NCBI RefSeq assembly: GCF_045223415.1
Contig: NZ_JBEQZJ010000026.1
Span: 1 to 63,278 of the forward strand
Reading direction: 5' to 3'
Source of the DNA: Hoskinsella mucinilytica
GTDB taxonomy: Bacteria > Bacillota_I > Bacilli_A > Erysipelotrichales > Erysipelotrichaceae
Length of the DNA stretch: 63,278 bases
The notes under the pieces were generated by a model. The model saw nothing but the letters and a program-made list of their open reading frames with translations. It made no database searches and was not told where the DNA came from. Of this stretch, positions 57,250 through 63,278 are shown in pieces. Every line of letters begins with the position of its first letter. Within the stretch, counting starts at the first letter, position 1. The position numbers and the translations under genes are program-made.

Positions 57250-57948
57250 ATGAATCAGATAACGATTGCAATCTTATGTATTGCGTTAATTTTAGTTATC
57301 ATTTATCAAATTGGTAAAAGATTACTATTGAATAGTATCATAAAAGCAATGAAAAAATCAGATTATGATACCGTTTTAACAATAACAGATATGGATATCA
57401 CAAAACATCTCATCGGACAATATACAAGGGACCTCTATAGAATCCGTTCCTATTATTTAAAAAAGGATGTTGAAAATTTTGATATGATGTTAAATGAAAT
57501 GATTCATCGTCAATATAAAGATAGTAATCAAAAGAAATCTTTTTTAGAACAGTATTATCATATATTTCTATTAAAAGGAAATCAGAAATATGCACAAATA
57601 CTGCTTCAGGCAATAAAGGATTCAAAAGATGATAAATTTATTTTATATAATAAACAGGCCTATGAGGTGATGTTCCATAAAAGAACAGATCTCATTGATG
57701 TTATGAACAAACAAATGGAAACAAAAGAATTTTATGGGTTTCCACTTGGTGTCACTGTTTATATGATCGCAATGCAATATTTATATTTAGAAAATTATGA
57801 AATGTCCATCATTTATTTCAAAAATGCTTTGGTTTGCTTTCATCCAAAAGCTATCTATGTTCCATTAACCAAAGAACATATAAAAGAATTGGAAGAGGTA
57901 ATAGCTGAAGAAAAGTATAAGATAGATGAAAGCATCAAAACTTATTAA
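57250..57948 (+). CDS. Membrane-anchored helical-repeat (TPR-like) protein, paralogue B
   Basis: 232 residues: membrane helix (IAILCIALILVIIYQI), then helices with DYDTVLTITDMDITKHLIG, DLYRIRSYYLKKD, LEQYYHIFLLKGNQKYAQILLQ, MQYLYLENYEMSIIYFKNALVCFH and a long terminal helix. Same layout as the protein at 53311-53961 but more basic. The AAGGTG ribosome site is 5-6 nt before the ATG. Function unknown. The two copies bracket the integrase and set 1 PTS genes in opposite orientations. Confidence 0.72.
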   Translation: MNQITIAILCIALILVIIYQIGKRLLLNSIIKAMKKSDYDTVLTITDMDITKHLIGQYTRDLYRIRSYYLKKDVENFDMMLNEMIHRQYKDSNQKKSFLEQYYHIFLLKGNQKYAQILLQAIKDSKDDKFILYNKQAYEVMFHKRTDLIDVMNKQMETKEFYGFPLGVTVYMIAMQYLYLENYEMSIIYFKNALVCFHPKAIYVPLTKEHIKELEEVIAEEKYKIDESIKTY

Positions 57949-57953
57949 GAACT

Positions 57954-57989
57954 AAAAAAAGCAAAGTCGCATAGTGACTTTGCTTTTTT
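57954..57989. terminator. Bidirectional terminator between paralogue B and the set 2 PTS operon
   Basis: Stem AAAAAAGCAAAGTC / GACTTTGCTTTTTT with a 7-nt loop; serves convergent genes. Confidence 0.88.
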
Positions 57990-58021
57990 GATAGATAGGG
58001 TTGAGAGTCTTTCTTCAAAAA

Positions 58022-58930
58022 TTAACCGATTACATTCCAAGGAACACTTACTAGAGGTGTATAATCTCCAGCCCAAATTCCAAAGATAGCACCAACAACA
58101 CCAATTACTAACAATAATGCGATACATTTAGATGGAGTCCATCCTTTTTTCTTGATTAAGAAGTAGCACATTAATGTCATCAATAATGGAATCATGCAAG
58201 GTAAGATTTTATTCAAGTAGTCCTGAATATTGATAAATACATCAACCATTTCACCTGTTGCAGCATCCAATGTTTGACCATTAGGGATAGAAATACCTAA
58301 TTTAGTACCTCCACCATAGTTAGCGATCAATGCACCGATGATGAATACACCAAGGATAGATGCAGCACGAGAGAATTCTTTTGCATTAGCAGTCATCATA
58401 GATACAGCTTTTGTACCCATGTTGTAAGACCAGTATAATAATCCATAACGCAATGCCATTTCTACACCAAATGCGATGATGAAATAAAGAATTGGTCCCA
58501 TAATGCTTCCATCAATTGCCATATTAGCAGTCATACCTGCAGTAATAGGAATTAATGTAAACCAGAACAATGCATCACCAATACCACCTAATGGAGCGGC
58601 AGTAGAGATACGTACAGAACGGATTGTCTGAATATCCAATTTCTGTTGTTCCATAGATAATACCATACCCATAACGAATGTAACAGCGAATGGGTGAGTA
58701 TTTAAGAAGTCCATGTTGTGTGTCATAGAAGCAGCTAAGTCTTCTTTGTTAGTGTGGATTTTCTGTAATCCAGGTAAGATAGACCATAACCAACCAGCAG
58801 ATTGCATACGTTCGTAGTTAAATGCAGCCTGTAACTGCATAGAACGCCATACCATCTTATTTAAAGTTTTATTATCAAGTCTGGCAGCAGGGGTAGTATC
58901 TCTATAAGTTGTCATAGCACTAGATTCCAT
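58022..58930 (-). CDS. PTS mannose-family transporter, IID component (set 2)
   Basis: About 302 residues. TTPAARLDNKTLNKMVWRSMQLQAAFNYERMQSAGWLWSILPGLQKIHTNKEDLAASMTHNMDFLNTHPFAVTFVMG, then IRSVRISTAAPLGGIGDALFWFTLIP. The ATG at 58930 has GGAGG at 8 nt, and its first 11 nt overlap the end of IIC, as in set 1. It is the last gene of a IIB-IIC-IID operon. Confidence 0.94.
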   Translation of the reverse strand: MESSAMTTYRDTTPAARLDNKTLNKMVWRSMQLQAAFNYERMQSAGWLWSILPGLQKIHTNKEDLAASMTHNMDFLNTHPFAVTFVMGMVLSMEQQKLDIQTIRSVRISTAAPLGGIGDALFWFTLIPITAGMTANMAIDGSIMGPILYFIIAFGVEMALRYGLLYWSYNMGTKAVSMMTANAKEFSRAASILGVFIIGALIANYGGGTKLGISIPNGQTLDAATGEMVDVFINIQDYLNKILPCMIPLLMTLMCYFLIKKKGWTPSKCIALLLVIGVVGAIFGIWAGDYTPLVSVPWNVIG

Positions 58931-59726
58931 CACTCATACCTCCCATTCCGTTTCCAGCATTCTCTTTAATAGCTTTTTGAGTCAAGAAGTCATTAATTGC
59001 AATTGCAATACCGATGAATGCAACAAGAATCAATGCAGCATCTGCTAAAGCAGCAGTATTACCGAATAACTGTACTAGTGCGAAACCAGCAAGTAGGTAA
59101 CCCCACATGTCATTAGATAACATGATTTTCAGCAGGATTGCGAAACCAACGAAACGCATCATTCCACCAGCAGCACCTAAGCCACCCATTAACCAGCTTG
59201 CATTTTTCTGCAATTCAGTCAATGTATCAGCCATAGCAGTACCACCTGCATAAGCAACGATAGCGATAACAGCAAATAATGTACCCATACCAGCCATAGA
59301 AATGTTCAATACAGTTGTAATTCCTTTAGGATTTGCTTCAGCAGCAGCTTTATCAGCTTTTGCCATCAATGGAGACATTACAGTAAACATAATAGTAACA
59401 ACGAACTGTCCGAAAGTAGCGAAGATCATAGCTGTACCCAATGCAGCATTTGTATCCATACCACCTTTGATAGCGAATACCATAGCAACAACACTACCAA
59501 TAACAGCGTTAGGTGGCTGAGCACCTCCGACTGGCATATTACCAATCATAATCAATTCATAAGCACCACCAACAGCTAAACCAGTACCAAGATCACCAAG
59601 GATCAAACCAATAATTGGACAAGCAATTATTGGACGGTAAACGATTTCTGTCAATGAGAACTGGTCAATTGCGAAAATAAATGTTATAACGGCCAGTAAG
59701 ACACATTCAACAATATTAAAGTCCAT
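58920..59726 (-). CDS. PTS mannose-family transporter, IIC component (set 2)
   Basis: 268 residues. AIDQFSLTEIVYRPIIACPIIGLILGDLGTGLAVGGAYELIMIGNMPVGGAQPPNAVIG is the family signature; C-terminal GGMSDGI matches the end of the set 1 copy. Like set 1, it is preceded by the hairpin ATTATCTG-N10-CAGATAAT and GAAAGGAG. With IIB and IID it forms the sugar carrier; a IIA component is not encoded here. Confidence 0.94.
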   Translation of the reverse strand: MDFNIVECVLLAVITFIFAIDQFSLTEIVYRPIIACPIIGLILGDLGTGLAVGGAYELIMIGNMPVGGAQPPNAVIGSVVAMVFAIKGGMDTNAALGTAMIFATFGQFVVTIMFTVMSPLMAKADKAAAEANPKGITTVLNISMAGMGTLFAVIAIVAYAGGTAMADTLTELQKNASWLMGGLGAAGGMMRFVGFAILLKIMLSNDMWGYLLAGFALVQLFGNTAALADAALILVAFIGIAIAINDFLTQKAIKENAGNGMGGMSDGI

Positions 59727-59740
59727 TTTTTTCTCCTTTC

Positions 59741-59766
59741 ATTATCTGTTTTATTGTTCAGATAAT
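59741..59766 (-). promoter_or_regulatory. Intercistronic hairpin between IIB and IIC (set 2)
   Basis: Arms ATTATCTG and CAGATAAT with a 10-nt loop, between the IIB stop codon and the IIC ribosome site. There is no T tract, so it is not a terminator. Stem and loop length are kept in the set 1 leader while the loop sequence differs. A stabilising or processing element is possible. Confidence 0.75.
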
Positions 59767-59773
59767 TTAATTC

Positions 59774-60250
59774 TTATTTAAATAATTTGTCAATGCTTTC
59801 AGGTGAAATGTCTGGAACACGTTGAATTTCCAATTCTACACCTAAATCTTGAAGTTTTTTGAAGCAAGCAACATCATCATCATTAACCGCTACACTAGTA
59901 GCCACCTGACGTTTACCCTCCGCCATGTGCATGTTTCCGATGTTTACTTTTTTAATTGGCACGCCGCCTTCTACAAGTCTTAATACATCTTGTGGTGTTT
60001 CACAGATGATTGCGATGTGCTGGCTTGGTGAAGCCTTACCAATAATGGCACAAGTTTTCTCAATTGAGAAGAAACGTGTTTGTGCATATGCAGGTGCAGC
60101 CATGTTCATCAATCCCTGACGGAATTCATCTTTAGAAACTGCATCATTTGCAACCAACAATAGGTTAGCACCTACGACACCACACCACTGTGTTGCCACC
60201 TGTCCGTGTATCAAACGGTTGTCAATTCTTGTTAAAACGATATTTGGCAT
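59774..60250 (-). CDS. PTS mannose-family transporter, IIB component (set 2)
   Basis: 158 residues. VLTRIDNRLIHGQVATQWCG carries the phosphorylated H15, followed by VVGANLLLVANDAVSKDEFRQGLMNMAAP and VPIKKVNIGNMHMAEGKRQV. IIB receives phosphate from IIA and passes it to the sugar entering through IIC-IID. AGGGAG precedes the ATG. No IIA gene is in the window; it may lie elsewhere or be shared. The upstream region has AraC-type direct repeats. Confidence 0.95.
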   Translation of the reverse strand: MPNIVLTRIDNRLIHGQVATQWCGVVGANLLLVANDAVSKDEFRQGLMNMAAPAYAQTRFFSIEKTCAIIGKASPSQHIAIICETPQDVLRLVEGGVPIKKVNIGNMHMAEGKRQVATSVAVNDDDVACFKKLQDLGVELEIQRVPDISPESIDKLFK

Positions 60251-60296
60251 TTTGCTCTCTCCCTTCTATCTTTTTACATGAACTAAATGCGTATCA

Positions 60297-60318
60297 GATC
60301 TTTGATGAGGAAGATCTT
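60297..60318. repeat. Inverted repeat AGATCTT-N8-AAGATCT in the IIB leader
   Basis: Perfect 7-bp arms at 60297-60303 and 60312-60318, 47 bp upstream of the IIB start codon. It could be an operator or an RNA hairpin in the leader. Confidence 0.5.
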
Positions 60319-60376
60319 TTACGAAAACCCTTTCATGAAGTTCACTAAAATTCTATGTCAAATCAACGCAAATTTC

Positions 60377-60409
60377 TTTACACTTTTTATTTTTGAGTTT
60401 GCACTTTTT
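60377..60409. promoter_or_regulatory. Direct repeats TTTRCACTTTTT with 21-bp periodicity, probable AraC-regulator site
   Basis: TTTACACTTTTT (60377-60388) and TTTGCACTTTTT (60398-60409) begin exactly 21 bp apart. AraC-family proteins bind two direct half-sites on one DNA face at this distance. They are 128-160 bp from the IIB start and about 260 bp from the AraC gene. Confidence 0.6.
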
Positions 60410-60668
60410 AACAATTTAACCATATTTTTCCACTCAATTTAGACAAATACAAAAAAATCTACATATCAACTACAAGATTTTACATATTCTTAAGAAAAAG
60501 TAAGAATGCATGGATTTTTTTGTCGAAACAGACCAAATTTCGATTTATGTAAACTCTTTCATAGCTTTGAGTGATTGTTTCTCTCTTTTTACATTTTTTA
60601 TGTTTCTTGCTTTTCTCTTTTCGATTACTCTTTTTTTTGATATACTTAATGTGAATGAGGTGATGGCT

Positions 60669-61841
60669 GTGTTCAATAAAACTACAAGCTTTATTTTCAA
60701 TAAATATGGAGAGATCATCAATGATTTTTCAAGAATGCGACAAAAGAAGTTAAGCCACTCAATTCTAAAACTAAAAGATAAACAATTTGATTACTTTTAT
60801 GAATATAGCAATGATGTCTATGTTCAAGTAGAAAGTGGTATCGTCATGTTAGTAGTCAGTAATGATGAACTAGGGAAAGACTATGAACGATTTGTCATTC
60901 ATCGTTTTATCAAAATCAAAGCTGGTGTGAAATTTAATTTTCTATGTATTACTCCAACAGCAAAGATTTTATTAGAAACTGATCCCAAAACAAAAAAGAG
61001 AACGATAGATACTTATGATAAAGTCCCTATTTTCTATGAACCGATTACGCCTTCTTTTGAAGTCAAAGAAATTCTTGGATACTATTATCAAGTAAGAAAT
61101 GCCAATTATACATTTCCAGGAGAAAGTCATGAATTTTGGGAGCTTACCTTTATTGACAATGGAGAACTTGCGACAACGGTCGATGAGGAACCTTATGCTC
61201 TTGATGAAATGGATTTGATTCTTTATGCGCCTGGACAATACCATACTCAAAAAACCGGACACAGTCAATCGTGTTCCTATCTGACGATCCTATTTGAAAT
61301 GGACATGCCTGATCCCTTCTTGATCACTAATCGTGTTTATCATGCGCATCGTGATATTCATAACGCACTAAACGAATTCATCAAAGTTAGCAACAATGAT
61401 ATGTTGTATGATAATGAATTGATGCTTTGTTATCTGAAAGAGTTGATCATACGTGTCATGCAATACGATTTTTTGAATTCTTCACCTGTGGCTTCTACAC
61501 CAATGCAACAACGTTTTGAAAATGAGTTATTGAATGAAATTATCATTTATATCAATGATACGATTTATGAACAACTCACCATTGAAGAAATCTGCCACAA
61601 GTTTTCTATTTCAAGAAGCAGTTTACAAACATTATTTAAAAACAATCTGAATGTTGCGCCAAAACAATATATCAGTGATTTGAAATTAAAGAAAAGTAAA
61701 TTGCTTATCAAAGAAAATATGTATACCATTAGTGAAATTGCAAGCATGCTTGGTTTTACAAGTATTCATTATTTCTCTAGAAAGTTCAAGCAACAATTTG
61801 ATATCACACCTACAGATTATGCAAAGACTATTTATAACTAA
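60669..61841 (+). CDS. AraC family transcriptional regulator
   Basis: About 390 residues. A first domain (about 25-125, strand-rich, VYVQVESGIVMLVVSN) is followed by a cupin sensor domain (about 135-245: FPGESHEFWELTFIDNGELATTVDEEPYALDEMDLILYAPGQYHTQK). The C-terminal AraC double helix-turn-helix (about 285-390) reads LTIEEICHKFSISRSSLQTLFKNNLNVAPKQYISDLKLKKSKLLI...TISEIASMLGFTSIHYFSRKFKQQFDITPTDYAK. The GTG at 60669 is 6 nt after GAGGTG; ATG 60663 abuts that site and the upstream frame is T-rich noncoding DNA. It diverges from the PTS operon and probably activates it in response to the sugar (inference). Confidence 0.9.
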   Translation: MFNKTTSFIFNKYGEIINDFSRMRQKKLSHSILKLKDKQFDYFYEYSNDVYVQVESGIVMLVVSNDELGKDYERFVIHRFIKIKAGVKFNFLCITPTAKILLETDPKTKKRTIDTYDKVPIFYEPITPSFEVKEILGYYYQVRNANYTFPGESHEFWELTFIDNGELATTVDEEPYALDEMDLILYAPGQYHTQKTGHSQSCSYLTILFEMDMPDPFLITNRVYHAHRDIHNALNEFIKVSNNDMLYDNELMLCYLKELIIRVMQYDFLNSSPVASTPMQQRFENELLNEIIIYINDTIYEQLTIEEICHKFSISRSSLQTLFKNNLNVAPKQYISDLKLKKSKLLIKENMYTISEIASMLGFTSIHYFSRKFKQQFDITPTDYAKTIYN

Positions 61842-61867
61842 CATATGCAAATTGCATATGTTTTTAT
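61841..61867 (+). terminator. Terminator of the AraC gene
   Basis: Perfect palindrome ACATATGC-AAATT-GCATATGT followed by TTTTTATTT. Confidence 0.8.
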
Positions 61868-61930
61868 TTATTCTTACACAAATAATGTAACAATATGTTC
61901 TATACTGGAATTGTAAAGGTGGTCTTACAT

Positions 61931-63271
61931 ATGAATCTACAATTTGAAGCTTATTTTCCCTCACATATTTTAAAGAAAGGATATCAAGACTATACAAATG
62001 ATGCCATACTTGATATTGAGAAACACAGAAATCGTTATCAAGCAATCTTTGATGATATGGAAACAGCGAACATCGATATAAGTAGTCATGAAATCATCAA
62101 CTTAGAGTGTGATTGTGATTATTTTTATGAACATGGCTATTGTAAGCATACTGCAGCGTTATGCTATGCGATTTCGGAAGCGTCTTCCACACGATCTTCT
62201 TCCCATCTAACCTCAATGATTGCATCTTATATTGATGAATTAGAATATGGTTATGATATAAAACAATTCACGGTTTTTGATCAAATTATGAATCAGTTAC
62301 AGCAACTGTCTCTTAAACATCGTTTTGCACCTGTCATAACCTTATATGAAGCATATGAAACTATTGATATAGAATATGATGAACAAATGGATCAATTTAT
62401 TGAAATAAAGGATCTATTATCTTATGGTATCAGCCAAAAAGAACCTCAATATTTGGCATGGTTTCACAATGAGCTGGAAAGTCCTTCTCAATGTGAAGAA
62501 GATTTCATTGATTTATTTTATGAACTTTATGATGCACAAGTTGGTGTAAGTATTCTCTTAGAGTATCTTGCTCAATGTAAAGATCATATGGATGAAACCA
62601 TTTTTCTCACCATGTTAGTAGAAGAGTTAAAAAGTTTACGACAGCCAATCGGATATGACCAAAAGTTATTAGCTCATGTGCAACATCATCCTGTTGTTTT
62701 GGCTTATATTGCAAGTCGTTATGAAGAAGAAGGATATTTAGCAACCGCTATGATCTTTTTAAAGGATGCTATCCAAGCAGAAACAAATGCTTATGAGCAA
62801 ACTGCATTAACAAGAAGATATAACGATTTATCCATAAAATTAAAACAAGAAGATATTTGTCTTGCGTGTTTTCACAATCTTTTACTTCATGATGAACAAC
62901 AAGCATTTATGTATTTCAAAAAGCTTCATGAAACCTATAAGGAGTCATGGATAACTTATCGTGAACCTTATCTTACACTTCTTTATTCCACAAGCTATGA
63001 TCGAAAACCGTATTATTTATTAGAATCCATGAAGGAAGAATTATATTGTGAAATGACTCGATCTGAAATTGATCTTAAAACCTTAGTGACCTATGATTCT
63101 GCTTTCTTTCCAAATCATATAGAAGAATTAATTTCTATCTACAAGAAAGAACTTGCCATCTATCAAGCTATAAAAACTACAAAAGCAAAAGAAATGTTAA
63201 AGAAATTATATCGTCATATTCAAAACCTTCCTAATGGAAAGCAACTTCTGAAGCTCATACTTGATGTGTAA
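61931..63271 (+). CDS. SWIM zinc-finger domain protein
   Basis: 446 residues. Near the N-terminus LECDCDYFYEHGYCKHTAALCYAI gives C60-x-C62-x8-C71-x-H73, the SWIM zinc finger. The rest is mostly helical (about 90-446), with TPR-like features such as SRYEEEGYLATAMIFLKDAIQAE. In many bacteria the SWIM domain precedes a SWI2/SNF2 helicase, but no helicase motifs occur here or in the following bases. It binds DNA or protein (family); role unknown. AAAGGTGG lies 8 nt before the ATG at 61931. Confidence 0.85.
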   Translation: MNLQFEAYFPSHILKKGYQDYTNDAILDIEKHRNRYQAIFDDMETANIDISSHEIINLECDCDYFYEHGYCKHTAALCYAISEASSTRSSSHLTSMIASYIDELEYGYDIKQFTVFDQIMNQLQQLSLKHRFAPVITLYEAYETIDIEYDEQMDQFIEIKDLLSYGISQKEPQYLAWFHNELESPSQCEEDFIDLFYELYDAQVGVSILLEYLAQCKDHMDETIFLTMLVEELKSLRQPIGYDQKLLAHVQHHPVVLAYIASRYEEEGYLATAMIFLKDAIQAETNAYEQTALTRRYNDLSIKLKQEDICLACFHNLLLHDEQQAFMYFKKLHETYKESWITYREPYLTLLYSTSYDRKPYYLLESMKEELYCEMTRSEIDLKTLVTYDSAFFPNHIEELISIYKKELAIYQAIKTTKAKEMLKKLYRHIQNLPNGKQLLKLILDV

Positions 63272-63278
63272 GCTATAA

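Larger units (their letters stand above)
60251..60668. other. Divergent PTS/AraC intergenic region (418 bp)
   Basis: T-rich and without a convincing gene; the open frame here (from 60510) has no ribosome site. It holds an inverted repeat (60297-60318) near the IIB start, two 12-bp direct repeats (60377-60409), a possible TTGACA on the minus strand near 60353-60358 without a good -10, and TATACT (60641-60646) as the -10 for the AraC gene. A sigma-54 (-24/-12) promoter, common for mannose PTS, was looked for and not seen. Confidence 0.6.

Noticed and set aside
60510..60668. N-terminal extension of the AraC regulator with a hydrophobic segment
   Set aside because: T-rich noncoding DNA with a TATACT promoter element inside it; GAGGTG places the start at 60669 (or 60663).
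60251..60668. Sigma-54 promoter for the mannose-family PTS operon
   Set aside because: No TGGCAC-N5-TTGC element found on the minus strand upstream of IIB, and no LevR-type activator gene is nearby.
53311..63278. Prophage or integrative conjugative element
   Set aside because: Apart from the integrase there are no structural phage, relaxase, type IV secretion or replication genes.

Overview
The window is AT-rich, densely packed DNA with low-GC Gram-positive (Firmicutes) signatures: strong AGGAGG ribosome sites, sigma-A promoters, T-box control of cysS, HPr kinase, DegV and YitT proteins, and mannose-family PTS genes. The core-gene order cysS-mrnC-rlmB-sigH-rpmG-secE-nusG and the run uvrA-hprK-lgt-trxB are Firmicutes synteny. 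Together with the Lgt-phosphatase fusion and the gut-type secreted proteins, this suggests a member of the Erysipelotrichia or a close relative. That placement is inference. A CwlD-type amidase and a SigH-type sigma factor are compatible with a spore-forming ancestry.

Layout. 1-5.1 kb: a partial Rpn-type nuclease, an RDD membrane protein coupled to a PRD/PTS-regulated activator, a YitT protein and an epimerase. 5.2-5.8 kb: a decayed tyrosine recombinase beside a tRNA-Ile/tRNA-Ala pair. 5.9-12.8 kb: CwlD amidase, M42 peptidase/GNAT pair, a DUF308-cysteine-peptidase-like fusion with an alpha/beta hydrolase, a LytTR regulator with a degenerate receiver, and a PadR operon ending in a secreted protein. 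13-17.2 kb: a three-domain fusion and a MerR-controlled operon (DUF3737, MalY, MerR, VOC) with a textbook 19-bp-spacer MerR promoter. 17.3-19.6 kb: YolD/UmuC mutasome genes divergent from a self-cleaving LexA/CI-like repressor. 19.6-28.3 kb: carbonic anhydrase, DUF2207, ASCH, a Tgt/YhhQ queuosine-salvage pair and a fused ABC transporter. 28.5-34.7 kb: trxB, lgt fused to a PpaX-like HAD phosphatase, hprK, uvrA. 34.8-36.5 kb: a Cys/His-rich exported protein behind an ECF-type promoter, with an ECF sigma/RsgI-like anti-sigma pair just downstream. 36.5-49.9 kb: two DegV proteins, pullulanase, enolase, the nusG-to-cysS cluster, gap and a lipase-like protein. 50-63.3 kb: ClpP, a GGDEF/EAL protein, then an accessory segment with a lone integrase between copies of a TAGCTAACA-type repeat, two sets of mannose-family PTS genes, two paralogous helical-repeat proteins, an AraC regulator and a SWIM zinc-finger protein.

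How parts work together. HprK links to carbon control, with a cre-like site upstream of gap. The AraC regulator probably controls the divergent PTS operon through two direct repeats exactly 21 bp apart. The second PTS set has no IIB gene of its own but retains what looks like the last codons of one, so it may share the neighbouring IIB. No CRISPR array, rRNA gene or complete prophage was seen. The most attractive new material is the ECF sigma/Cys-His protein circuit, the conserved hairpin leader before both PTS IIC genes, and the integrase flanked by repeats.
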